DNA of 39,717 nucleotides from JABFSS01 sp964497975 (GCA_964497975.1 CAZCFO010000008.1:1-39717); one strand, 5' to 3'. Shown: positions 29,538-36,633, counted from the stretch's first letter. Notes: a model not told the origin generated them from the sequence alone. A program made the numbers and translations.

Positions 29538-29665
29538 AAGTCCGCCCCTCCTGCAAAGCCATCTGCAAAAACTGCCGCCTCGTCATCCGACGCAACGGCA
29601 AAGGCAAGCGCATCCGCCGCATCGTCTGCACGAATCCCAAGCATAAGCAGCGTCAGGGTGGCTGA
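29534..29665 (+). CDS. rpmJ: 50S ribosomal protein L36
   Basis: 43 aa; L36 is usually 37-38 aa. MKVRPSCKAICKNC followed by RRIVCTNPKHKQRQGG has the zinc ligands C-x(n)-C...C...H of L36 and its typical basic ending. The internal KNGKGKR-like loop is slightly longer than usual. The gene is preceded by the duplicated start described at 29475-29537. Confidence 0.95.
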   Translation: MKVRPSCKAICKNCRLVIRRNGKGKRIRRIVCTNPKHKQRQGG

Positions 29666-29697
29666 CCCTTCTCTCCCTTCGATTCTCTCCCTCTCCC

Positions 29698-30078
29698 ATG
29701 CTCCGTATCTCTGGCGTCGTCCTCCCCGGCAACAAGCGAATTGAGATCTCCCTCACGGCGATCAAAGGCATCGGACGGTCCCTCAGCCGCCGCATCCTCA
29801 AGGAAACCGGCATCAGCTTCGAGGCCAAGACGGACACCCTCAATGAAGCCGACCAGGCGAGGCTCCGCTCCCGCGTCGAAAAAGAGCTCACGGAAGGCGA
29901 GCTGACCCGCAAGATCTCCCTCGACATCAAGCGTCTGCAGGACATCGGCACGTGGCGCGGCTACAGGCACCGCCGCAAGCTCCCCGCCCGCGGACAGACA
30001 TCCCGGCGCAACGCGCGCACCAAGCGCGGCAAGAAGAAGACGGGTCTCTCGGGCCGCACGGTGCTCACCAAGACCTAA
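29698..30078 (+). CDS. rpsM: 30S ribosomal protein S13
   Basis: 126 aa, normal. LRISGVVLPGNKRIEISLTAI with a helix-hairpin-helix region, then GTWRGYRHRRKLPARGQTS and RTKRGKKKT at the basic tail. S13 contacts S19 and the P-site tRNA. The leader is fully pyrimidine-rich (GATTCTCTCCCTCTCCC). Confidence 0.97.
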   Translation: MLRISGVVLPGNKRIEISLTAIKGIGRSLSRRILKETGISFEAKTDTLNEADQARLRSRVEKELTEGELTRKISLDIKRLQDIGTWRGYRHRRKLPARGQTSRRNARTKRGKKKTGLSGRTVLTKT

Positions 30079-30087
30079 TCCCCGTAC

Positions 30088-30114
30088 GGGCGTAGCAGTG
30101 CTACGCCCCTACCC
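30088..30114 (+). repeat. GGGCGTAGCA/TGCTACGCCC palindrome (rpsM-rpsK)
   Basis: A perfect 10-bp stem (30088-30097 / 30099-30108) around one base, followed by CTAC. The same element with two compensatory changes is inside the membrane TPR gene at 37327-37347. Confidence 0.85.
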
Positions 30115-30144
30115 TCTCTCCCTTTCGATCCTCTTTCTATCCTT

Positions 30145-30624
30145 ATGGCTGACGACTCCAAGACCCCACCGGCCGGCGACAAGCCCAAGATCTCCGTTCT
30201 CGATCTCATCGAGGGAGGGGAGGCGCCCAAGACCGACGCCGCCGCCGGGCCCGTGAAGAAAAAGAAGATCAAGCGCGCGATGCCCAAGGCCCGCGTGTGC
30301 ATCCACGCCGGAGAGAACAACACAATCGTCACCTTCACCGATCTCCAGGGCAACGTGCTCGGCTGGAGCAGCAGCGGCGCGTCCGGCTTCAAGGGCACCC
30401 GCAAGTCGACTCCGTACGCCGCAAAAGTCGCCGCCGAGACGGCCGCCGGAAAAGTGAAGCCCTACGGCATCGAGACGGTCACGGTGGAAGTGAAGGGCCT
30501 CGGGCCGGGACGCGAGCAGTCCATCCGCGGGCTTCAGGCCGCGGGCCTCAATATCGACGCGATCATGGATGTCACGCCCATCGCGCACGGCGGCTGCCGC
30601 GCGCCGGGACGGCGACGCGTGTAG
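30145..30624 (+). CDS. rpsK: 30S ribosomal protein S11 with extended N-terminus
   Basis: 159 aa; typical S11 is about 129. The core ARVCIHAGENNTIVTFTDLQ, GASGFKGTRKSTPYAA and VTPIAHGGCRAPGRRRV is standard. About 40 N-terminal residues are added, rich in Asp/Pro/Ala and then Lys. S11 forms the platform that holds the mRNA exit, where Shine-Dalgarno pairing would occur. Confidence 0.96.
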   Translation: MADDSKTPPAGDKPKISVLDLIEGGEAPKTDAAAGPVKKKKIKRAMPKARVCIHAGENNTIVTFTDLQGNVLGWSSSGASGFKGTRKSTPYAAKVAAETAAGKVKPYGIETVTVEVKGLGPGREQSIRGLQAAGLNIDAIMDVTPIAHGGCRAPGRRRV

Positions 30625-30630
30625 TTTTCT

Positions 30631-30697
30631 GCCCTCACCCGGCGCTGCGGCGCCACCCTCTCCCGCTTCGCAGGAGAGGGGGACCGCTCCACTCTCC
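30631..30697 (+). repeat. Composite two-hairpin repeat (rpsK-rpsD)
   Basis: Hairpin a GGCGC/GCGCC (30641-30654) replaces GTCCGCC/GGCGGAC. Hairpin b is CCCTCTCC (30656-30663) / GGAGAGGG (30673-30680). Confidence 0.83.
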
Positions 30698-30715
30698 ATC
30701 AACCTCTTCCTCTCT

Positions 30716-31333
30716 ATGAAATATAACGGTCCCAAAGCAAAGAAGTGCCGCCGACAGGGAATGAACCTGTACGGAAGCGAGAAGTACGACAAGATCCTGC
30801 AGCGCAAGCCGCACGGTCCCGGAAAGTCGCCCCGCGGCCAGCAGAGCCGCCTCTCCGAGTACGGAAAGCAGCTCATGGAGAAGCAGAAGGCCCGCGACAT
30901 GTACGGCATCACCGAGCGCCAGTTCCGCCTGATGTACCTGAGCGCAACGAAAGTGTCCGGTCAGACCGGCGACGCTCTCAAACAGATGCTCGAGCGCCGT
31001 CTCGACAACGTCATCTACCGCGCGGGCCTCTCCACGACGCGCCTCCAGTCCCGCCAGTTCGTCGGCCACGGGCTCTTCCTGGTCGACGGCGTCCGCGTCA
31101 CGGTTCCGTCGTTCCAGGTGAAGCCGGGACAGGTCATCACCGTCCGCAACCAGGCCAAGTCCTCCCCGATCTTCCCGCCCATCCTCACCGCGCACGAGAA
31201 GTACGTTCCGCCCTCCTGGCTCAAGGTTGATGCCAAGGCGATGCGCGTGGAGGTCGGTGCCCTGCCCCCTCCCGATGCCGCCGAACAGGCGCTCGATATG
31301 CGGCAGATCATCGAGTTCTACTCACGGAATTAA
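30716..31333 (+). CDS. rpsD: 30S ribosomal protein S4
   Basis: 205 aa from the ATG at 30716, normal length. KKCRRQGMNLYGSEKYDKI at the N-terminus, the S4 RNA-binding domain (LERRLDNVIYRAGLSTTRLQ near 91-110; QSRQFVGHGLFLVDGVRV) and the C-terminal IEFYSR ending are present. It has one Cys near the N-terminus rather than a four-Cys zinc site. S4 nucleates 30S assembly. An upstream frame through the repeat was rejected. Confidence 0.96.
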   Translation: MKYNGPKAKKCRRQGMNLYGSEKYDKILQRKPHGPGKSPRGQQSRLSEYGKQLMEKQKARDMYGITERQFRLMYLSATKVSGQTGDALKQMLERRLDNVIYRAGLSTTRLQSRQFVGHGLFLVDGVRVTVPSFQVKPGQVITVRNQAKSSPIFPPILTAHEKYVPPSWLKVDAKAMRVEVGALPPPDAAEQALDMRQIIEFYSRN

Positions 31334-31410
31334 TTGCTCTTTCCGCGGCCGATCCGGCCGCCCTTCCGCAGGTCGACCACCTGCGTCCCCCCTCCCTTCT
31401 CCTCCTTCCT

Positions 31411-32406
31411 ATGCACATCATTCAGGAAGACATCGGACTCCCGACCTTCACGATGAACCCCGTGAAGAAAGGGGATTCGAACCATGTGATCTTCATGATT
31501 GGGCCGTTGCCTCCGGGCTACGGCATGACGCTGGGCAACGGCATCCGCCGCGTCCTGCTCTCGAGTCTCCCCGGCGCCGCGGTCACTTCCATGCGCGTGT
31601 CCGGAGTGCAGCACGAGTACTCCACGATCAAGGGCGTCCGCGAGTCGATGCTCGACGTGGGCCTCAACCTCAAGCTCCTGCGCCTGCGCAAGCACAGCAA
31701 GGATCCCGAGACCATCACGCTCGAAGCCAAGGGCCCGATGACGGTCACGGCCAAGGACCTCAAGGTCAGCTCCGACATCGAAGTCCTCAACCCCGATCTC
31801 GAACTCCTCACGCTCGAGAAAGGCGCGTCCATCGAGATGCAGCTCACGGTCGAGAAGGGCGTCGGCTACGTTTCCGCCCAGGAGCGTAACAAGAAGCAGA
31901 ATGAGCCGGGCCTCATGTACATCGATGCCATCTACACGCCGGTCGTCCGCGTGAAGTTCGACGTGGAGTCCGCCCGCGTCGGCCAGCGCACCGACCTCGA
32001 GAAGCTCGCCCTGGACGTCGAGACGAACGGATCGCTCTCCGCCGAGGAGGCCGTCATCTTCGCCTCGCAGCTCCTCCAGAGCTACTTCGGATACTTCGCG
32101 TCCGACAAGAAGGTCGTCGAGCCCGAGTTCGTCGCCGACTTCTCGCGCGTCGCCGCCAGCCACGTGGACGATGCCGCCCACACGCCGGTGAAGGAGAGCT
32201 ACACGCCCATCGAAATCCTCAACTTCTCGCCACGCACCCTCAACGCCCTCATCAACGCGGGCGTCGGGTCCATCGAGCAGCTCACCAAGTGCACCGAGGC
32301 CACCCTGCAGAATTTCCGCGGCTTCGGCGCCAAAGCTCTCGAGGAGGTCAAAAAGACCCTCGGAGACCGCGGTTTGAAGCTTGCGGATGACACCGTTGAA
32401 GTGTAA
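31411..32406 (+). CDS. rpoA: DNA-directed RNA polymerase subunit alpha
   Basis: 331 aa, normal. The N-terminal assembly domain has GYGMTLGNGIRRVLLSSLPG near 36-55 and GVRESMLDVGLNLK; the C-terminal domain (from about 268) has NFSPRTLNALINAGVGSIEQL and FRGFGAKALEEVKKTL. The alpha CTD binds UP elements and activators. Order rpsD-rpoA-rplQ is standard. Leader CTTCTCCTCCTTCCT is pyrimidine-rich. Confidence 0.97.
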   Translation: MHIIQEDIGLPTFTMNPVKKGDSNHVIFMIGPLPPGYGMTLGNGIRRVLLSSLPGAAVTSMRVSGVQHEYSTIKGVRESMLDVGLNLKLLRLRKHSKDPETITLEAKGPMTVTAKDLKVSSDIEVLNPDLELLTLEKGASIEMQLTVEKGVGYVSAQERNKKQNEPGLMYIDAIYTPVVRVKFDVESARVGQRTDLEKLALDVETNGSLSAEEAVIFASQLLQSYFGYFASDKKVVEPEFVADFSRVAASHVDDAAHTPVKESYTPIEILNFSPRTLNALINAGVGSIEQLTKCTEATLQNFRGFGAKALEEVKKTLGDRGLKLADDTVEV

Positions 32407-32432
32407 TTTCCTTTTCCCGAAGCCCTTTTCCC

Positions 32433-32489
32433 ATGCGTCATCGCCATTCCCGTCCGCCTAAGGCGGACTCCGTCACTTCCCACCAATGA
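32433..32489 (+). pseudogene. Ghost rplQ start (18-codon frame) with hairpin
   Basis: ATGCGTCATCGCCATTCCCG at 32433 encodes MRHRHSR, the same as the real start at 32486, with three codons changed silently. After this the frame enters GTCCGCCTAAGGCGGAC (32452-32468), a hairpin of the repeat type, and stops at 32487-32489, overlapping the rplQ ATG as ATGA. Confidence 0.75.
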
Positions 32490-32929
32490 GACATCGCCAC
32501 TCCCGCCTCCGGCTCCGTCACAAACCCGCGCACAGCAGGTCCATGCAGCGCAACCTTGTGACGTCCGTGCTTCTGTACGAGTCCATCCGCACGACCAAGA
32601 AGCGCGCCGACGTGGTGCAGCCGCTCGTCGAGAAGATCATCACGACGGCTAAGACGAAGGACGCCCGCAACGCCATCCGTTCCATCAACCAGATCGTCAC
32701 CCACGTGAACGCCTGCAAGAAGGTCATGGAGCTCCTCAAGGACCGCTACAAGACCCGCTCCTCCGGCTTCACGCGCATCATCCCGCTCGGCGCACGCCAC
32801 GGTGACGGCGCCAAGCTCGTCACGCTCGAGCTCGTGGATTCGCATGTCGACGCCCCCGCCGCCGAGGCGCCGGCCGAAAAGCCCAAGAAGACCGCCAAGA
32901 CGAAGCCTGCTTCCGCCAAGAACTCATGA
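32486..32929 (+). CDS. rplQ: 50S ribosomal protein L17 with basic tail
   Basis: 147 aa; typical is about 120. MRHRHSRLRLRHKPAHSRSM (1-20), NLVTSVLLYESIRTTKKRAD and the GARHGDGAKLVTLELV strand identify L17. The tail is Ala/Pro/Lys-rich. L17 lies near the tunnel exit. Its start is duplicated upstream (32433). Its stop overlaps the rplM start as ATGA. Confidence 0.96.
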   Translation: MRHRHSRLRLRHKPAHSRSMQRNLVTSVLLYESIRTTKKRADVVQPLVEKIITTAKTKDARNAIRSINQIVTHVNACKKVMELLKDRYKTRSSGFTRIIPLGARHGDGAKLVTLELVDSHVDAPAAEAPAEKPKKTAKTKPASAKNS

Positions 32930-33357
32930 AGACCACGACCGTTCCCGTATCGGCCCCCGCCTGGCACATCGTTGATGCCGAAGGACAGACGATCGGATTC
33001 GTCTCCTCCAAGGTCGCGCACGTCCTGCGCGGCAAGCACCGTCCGTCGTTCTCGCCGCACCAGCTGTGCGGAGACCATGTGATCGTCATCAATGCCGCCA
33101 AGCTCGCCGTGACGCCCGAGAAGGGCCGCCGGAAGAGCTATTTCCACCACACGGGCTACCTGGGCCACACCCACGTCACGAGCCTGACCAAGATGATGGA
33201 AAAGAGCCCCGAGACCGTCATCGAGAAGGCCGTCTACGGCATGCTCCCCAAGAACCGGCTCCGCCCCCAGATGCTCAAGCGCATGCACGTCTACGCCGGC
33301 GCCGAGCACAAGTACGCCGCGCAGAAGCCGCAGCCTCTCGATTTGAAGACAGTCTAA
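32926..33357 (+). CDS. rplM: 50S ribosomal protein L13
   Basis: 143 aa, normal. WHIVDAEGQTIGFVSSKVAHVLRGK near the N-terminus, GDHVIVINAAKLAVT and the GYLGH...MLPKNRLRPQMLKRMHVYAG region (split by loops) identify it. It is coupled to rplQ by ATGA. rplM-rpsI directly after rplQ is a common arrangement. Confidence 0.97.
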   Translation: MKTTTVPVSAPAWHIVDAEGQTIGFVSSKVAHVLRGKHRPSFSPHQLCGDHVIVINAAKLAVTPEKGRRKSYFHHTGYLGHTHVTSLTKMMEKSPETVIEKAVYGMLPKNRLRPQMLKRMHVYAGAEHKYAAQKPQPLDLKTV

Positions 33358-33363
33358 TTTTCT

Positions 33364-33418
33364 GCCCTCACCCCCGCCCTCTCCCGCTTCGCAGGAGAGG
33401 GAGCCTGCTCCACTTTCT
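33364..33418 (+). repeat. Hairpin repeat copy (rplM-rpsI)
   Basis: 8-bp stem CCCTCTCC (33377-33384) / GGAGAGGG (33394-33401), with the usual TTTTCTGCCCTCACCC boundary. Confidence 0.83.
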
Positions 33419-33425
33419 ACCAGCT

Positions 33426-33824
33426 ATGACTACCACCCGCTCCTACCTCGCCGGCCTTGGAAAGCGCAAGACCGCCCGCGCGCGCGTGAAGCTGTATCAG
33501 GACGGTTCGGGCGAGGCGACCGTGAATGGCTTCAAGATCAAGGAGTACTTCCACGGCTACGCGATCGAGAACGCCCTGGCCCCTCTCGCGATCGCCGGCC
33601 TCAGCAAGACGGTCGACGTCGATGTGATGGTCAGCGGCGGCGGCAAGGAAGGCCAGTCCGACGCCATGCGCCATGGCATCAGCCGCGCGCTCCTGCTCCT
33701 CAACCCCGATTTCCGCCCCGACCTGAAGCGCGCCGGATTCCTCCGCCGCGACGCCCGCATCAAGGAACGCAAGAAGCCGGGTCTCAAGCGTGCTCGCCGC
33801 GCACCGCAGTTCTCCAAGCGTTAA
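33426..33824 (+). CDS. rpsI: 30S ribosomal protein S9
   Basis: 132 aa from the ATG at 33426. GLGKRKTARARVKLYQDGSG at the start, GGGKEGQSDAMRHGISRALL and the basic end RDARIKERKKPGLKRARRAP..FSKR are diagnostic; the C-terminal Arg contacts P-site tRNA. It is the last gene of the ribosomal cluster. No clear terminator is visible before the next small gene 12 nt further on. Confidence 0.97.
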   Translation: MTTTRSYLAGLGKRKTARARVKLYQDGSGEATVNGFKIKEYFHGYAIENALAPLAIAGLSKTVDVDVMVSGGGKEGQSDAMRHGISRALLLLNPDFRPDLKRAGFLRRDARIKERKKPGLKRARRAPQFSKR

Positions 33825-33836
33825 TTTCCCGACGCC

Positions 33837-34100
33837 ATGGATATTCCTTCCGAGCAGCCTGAGGGCGATGATCTTGAGGACGTTCTTTCAGGTGCGCAGA
33901 TATTCGATAACACGGGGTTTATCCAGCGCTTCAGTCAGCTCAAACTCCTGGGATTCGACGCCGCGACCGTCGGACGTTTGTCGTATCTGCTGAAGATCCA
34001 GTCAGACGAGAAGCGGGGCATCGGCACAATGCCGGAGCATCTTGTGCAGGAATTGAATGAACTCCGTCAGCGCGTTCGGGCAAAGCTGGAGCAGCAATAA
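33837..34100 (+). CDS. Hypothetical protein, 87 aa
   Basis: Not recognised. Acidic N-terminal 25 residues are followed by helices (FIQRFSQLKLLGFDAATVGR; MPEHLVQELNELRQRVRAKL), the last probably a short coiled coil. No export signal. It lies 12 nt after rpsI in the same direction, so it may be read from the ribosomal transcript. Confidence 0.5.
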   Translation: MDIPSEQPEGDDLEDVLSGAQIFDNTGFIQRFSQLKLLGFDAATVGRLSYLLKIQSDEKRGIGTMPEHLVQELNELRQRVRAKLEQQ

Positions 34101-34120
34101 TGCATTTCCCTCTCTTTTGT

Positions 34121-34354
34121 ATGAAAACCAGTCCCGACCGCGAGCAACAGATTGACACGGACATCCTCTGGATCGAGCAGACGCTCGCGGGGAATCCGGA
34201 GTATGTGGGGCGTGCAGTGGCCGTCTACAAGGGCCAAATTCTGTCCGTGGGGTCCGATGTCGTCGGTGCGTTCTATCAGGCGAAAGACCATCCGGATGCG
34301 CCTGCCGATGACCGGGATATCGTCGTGCAGTATGTGCAGAGGAAGTACGACTGA
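34121..34354 (+). CDS. Small protein, DUF5678-like
   Basis: 77 aa from the ATG at 34121; the ATG at 34100 is an alternative. The segment YVGRAVAVYKGQILSVGSDV resembles the DUF5678 pattern of a 'GKWVAIVDGKVVASG' strand pair found in small archaeal and bacterial proteins. The flanks are acidic helices. Function unknown. It follows the 87-aa gene by 20 nt and is probably co-transcribed. Confidence 0.55.
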   Translation: MKTSPDREQQIDTDILWIEQTLAGNPEYVGRAVAVYKGQILSVGSDVVGAFYQAKDHPDAPADDRDIVVQYVQRKYD

Positions 34355-34440
34355 GTGGGCCAGGCGCCCCCCGCAGCTCCCGAAACGGTGACACGCCCGC
34401 ATCGCCGCGGAGGTATCGGTTGTTTTTTGGCGGACCAATA

Positions 34441-34519
34441 GGAACACAAAGAACACAAGGAACACGAGGAGTATCCATCGTTGTGCTCTTTGTGTTCCTT
34501 GCTCTCCTTGCGTTCCTCC
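34441..34519. repeat. Tandem-unit hairpin element with GGAACACAA arms
   Basis: The left arm (34441-34472) is GGAACACAAAGAACACAAGG followed by AACACGAGG. The right arm (34481-34519) is its approximate reverse complement, around TATCCATC. Units of about 9 nt repeat within each arm. Confidence 0.75.
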
Positions 34520-34565
34520 TTTCATAGTATCCTCAACTCTCTTTCAGTTTCTTTCTCCATTCCCC

Positions 34566-34763
34566 ATGGACGACGCGAAAGTGCAGCAGCTGTGCAACGA
34601 ATTCCTCAAAAGCCTGGGGGTCCCGGGTTTCGTTATTTTCGGGCGCCAGGAAGCCGGAGAGCAGTGGAAAGTCACCTACTCTCTTCACCAGATGCCGGTG
34701 AAAACGGCCGTCCGGGGCATCCTTAGCACGGTCGATCAGATTGTGCAGCAGAACCTGCCGTAG
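34566..34763 (+). CDS. Hypothetical protein, 65 aa
   Basis: Not recognised. A soluble alpha/beta protein: VQQLCNEFLKSLGVPGFVIF, strand-like WKVTYSLHQMP, and a C-terminal helix. It lies between two tandem-unit hairpin elements, and the second begins at its TAG stop codon. The short length limits confidence; the frame is clean and the composition looks coding. Confidence 0.5.
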   Translation: MDDAKVQQLCNEFLKSLGVPGFVIFGRQEAGEQWKVTYSLHQMPVKTAVRGILSTVDQIVQQNLP

Positions 34764-34841
34764 GCAAACAAGGCAAACGATGGAAACGAAGAAATCGAGG
34801 ATCCTCGATTCCCTCGTTTGCGTCGTTTGCTTCGTTTTCTT
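34762..34841. repeat. Near-perfect palindrome with GGCAAACGA-type arms
   Basis: Two 40-nt arms (34762-34801 and 34802-34841) meet at TCGAGGATCCTCGA. Each has repeats of GGCAAACAA/GGCAAACGA/GGAAACGAA. The left end abuts a stop codon (34763) and the right end abuts the stop of the gene fragment at 34840. A matching arm is inside rplX. Confidence 0.8.
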
Positions 34842-34893
34842 AGGCGAGGGTGAGCTCCAGCTTCACGTAGTACAGGCTCTTGCCGTCATCCGT
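34840..34893 (-). pseudogene. Duplicated 3' end of the 120-aa gene
   Basis: On the minus strand it encodes TDDGKSLYYVKLELTLA and a stop, identical to the last 17 residues of the intact gene (34947-35000). Ten of the codons differ, all silently. It is bounded by the palindrome at 34762-34841 and by the repeat at 34893-34938. Confidence 0.85.
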
Positions 34894-34938
34894 TCCTCGA
34901 TACGCTCGTGTCTCCGCCACGAGCTACTCGGAATGACA
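34893..34938. repeat. Dispersed repeat between the two gene ends
   Basis: TCCTCGATACGCTCG..CGAGCTACTCGGAATGACA. The last 18 nt are identical to those at 5855-5873, upstream of the beta-CASP gene. Confidence 0.65.
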
Positions 34939-34946
34939 GAGCGTTT

Positions 34947-35309
34947 TTAGGCGAGGGTCAGTTCCAATTTCACATAATACAAACTTTTACCGTCATCCGT
35001 ATCCAGGATGAACTTCGCGTCGAGCTGGCTCAGGTTCATGATCGTCTGGCACATCTTGAGGAGCATGCCCGGCGGCAGCGAAATGCCGGATTCGATGCAG
35101 GTGGCACACAGCCCGGCGGCGTCCTTGGAGCGCAGGTACGGCTCGCCGCGGTTCTGGATCACGTTGCGCAGGGATTCCTGGATCGTGAGCACGAAACGCT
35201 CCACGTACGTCTCGAGATCCTCCACGGGGACGTACTCCACTTCCGGAAGGGCCTCGATGATATCGAGGTCACTGTGGATCGCGTGGGCAATGCAGGCGTC
35301 GAGCGTCAT
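34947..35309 (-). CDS. Hypothetical protein, 120 aa
   Basis: 120 aa from the ATG at 35309. It is a soluble, mainly helical protein with an acidic first half (SDLDIIEALPEVEYVPVEDL) and a C-terminal strand pair. Three Cys cluster near 70-85 and 88 (CATCIESG..KMCQTI). I do not recognise a family. TATACT lies about 40 nt upstream on the minus strand (35351-35356). Its last 17 codons are duplicated 107 nt downstream with synonymous changes, which supports that it is a real coding gene under selection. Confidence 0.65.
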   Translation of the reverse strand: MTLDACIAHAIHSDLDIIEALPEVEYVPVEDLETYVERFVLTIQESLRNVIQNRGEPYLRSKDAAGLCATCIESGISLPPGMLLKMCQTIMNLSQLDAKFILDTDDGKSLYYVKLELTLA

Positions 35310-35409
35310 AAAATGTTGGGTGTTTGTGTGAGTGCAGAAATCCAACCAGTATAGCGGAAAATTCTCTCTAAGTACAGACATCTCCTGCGGGGAGGACGGA
35401 ATATCTTCA

Positions 35410-36555
35410 TCACTCTGAGCGCTGTCCCATGAGGAACCGGTAGCCTTGGTCGAAGATCTCCGGGTGGATTTGCGCGTCATTGATTCGCCTGTGGCTGGTA
35501 TTGGGCACCTGGAGCTGCCGGTCCGCTGAGCGGGTCTCCAGGGGCGCATCTCCCATGGCTTCCAGGTTTTCATTCCGCTGCCAGACGTGGAAATGGCTTC
35601 CGGACCCCGCCGGGCGCGTACGCAATGACCGGGGAGGGATGCTCTGGAATTCCACGCCATCCACAAACATCGTCCTGTCGAGAGGGGGGACCGTTTCCCC
35701 CTGCTTTCGTCTTGCTTCCAGCTGCTCGCACAGCTGCGTCAGCGCTCCCGCGCCGTAACTGTGGCCGTACATGTTGATGCTTCGGTAGGCTCTTCCGGCA
35801 AACATGCCAACGCCTGCCAGCGCGTCACTGACGATATTCTGAAGATGGATGAATGCGACGCTGTTGTGCTGTGCGGGCACCGTCGTCAGCGCGTTGCCGA
35901 TGCGAAACTGAAGGACATCGACGTTGTTGGCATTGTCGGAGACAAAGCGGTTGAAGAGATTCATTTGTCCGCGCTGTGATCTGAACTGATCCCGCGCCTG
36001 CGTGATGGGTTCGTTGTTGCCACCCGACATGATGGTGAGCGTCTTCGGCTGGTCACTGGGCGGGCTGAGGTGCGCGGTAAAGAAATGCTCGCTGGTTTCG
36101 GGGCCTCCGTCAGGGCATTTGATCCGCTGATGATACGCTGCCGGAGCAAGCCCGAAGCGCTCATGGGCGTTGGCTGTCGCCTGCTTGAGTCCTTTGATGA
36201 GCCCCAGTGCGTTCGATCCGTCCATGACTTCGCCGATGAGCCGCCGCGTGTTATTGTTCGCAAATTCAATGGCAGGCTGGACAGTTTTCTCGTTTTGTTC
36301 ACCTGCTTTTTTGATCAGTTCCTGCCCGGCCCCGATTGTTTTCCGGGCATTTTCCATTTGTTGCTTTATGGCGCTTCCGGCAACTCCTTTAGCGGCAGGC
36401 TCCAGAGCCCGTGCTTTTTTCAGCAACTCAGCGGCCTGGTTCGCTTTCTTGCGTGCGCCGTCCGTCTGCCGCGCCAGCCAGCCCTTTCTGTTGCCTTCCG
36501 GCGACGGCGAGCCTTCGGGCGGTACAGTGACCGGTCCGTCTTCGTGAAAATGCAT
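35410..36555 (-). CDS. Alpha/beta-hydrolase-like protein with GHSYG motif
   Basis: 381 aa from the ATG at 36555. The N-terminal 135 residues are Ala/Lys-rich helices, probably coiled coil. The C-terminal part has TLTIMSGGNNEP near 172-183, SINMYGHSYGAGAL near 259-272 with S266 in a GxSxG nucleophile elbow, and possible acid/His residues further on (DGVEF; HFHVW). There is no signal peptide. It could be a lipase or esterase-like enzyme; the substrate is unknown. A promoter of good quality lies 55 nt upstream. Frames that extend further upstream overlap the divergent gene and were rejected. Confidence 0.65.
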   Translation of the reverse strand: MHFHEDGPVTVPPEGSPSPEGNRKGWLARQTDGARKKANQAAELLKKARALEPAAKGVAGSAIKQQMENARKTIGAGQELIKKAGEQNEKTVQPAIEFANNNTRRLIGEVMDGSNALGLIKGLKQATANAHERFGLAPAAYHQRIKCPDGGPETSEHFFTAHLSPPSDQPKTLTIMSGGNNEPITQARDQFRSQRGQMNLFNRFVSDNANNVDVLQFRIGNALTTVPAQHNSVAFIHLQNIVSDALAGVGMFAGRAYRSINMYGHSYGAGALTQLCEQLEARRKQGETVPPLDRTMFVDGVEFQSIPPRSLRTRPAGSGSHFHVWQRNENLEAMGDAPLETRSADRQLQVPNTSHRRINDAQIHPEIFDQGYRFLMGQRSE

Positions 36556-36604
36556 CAACCGATGCTCGCCCGTGGAATGTTTTTTATATGTGAGCAATCT
36601 TGCT

Positions 36605-36633
36605 ATTATAGCGGAAATTCTGCATTTGTTCAA
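36605..36633 (-). promoter_or_regulatory. Promoter TTGAAC-N17-TATAAT (minus strand)
   Basis: TTGAAC (36628-36633) and consensus TATAAT (36605-36610) with 17 nt spacing drive the gene ending at 35410. The 81-nt gap to the divergent gene at 36637 is AT-rich. Confidence 0.8.

Noticed and set aside
13015..33401. CRISPR array
   Set aside because: The repeated units are 50-65 bp, imperfect, separated by whole genes and not by regular spacers, and no cas genes are present.
34762..34938. Insertion sequence bounded by the palindrome and repeat
   Set aside because: No transposase gene or target duplication is visible, and only short non-coding elements and a gene fragment are present.
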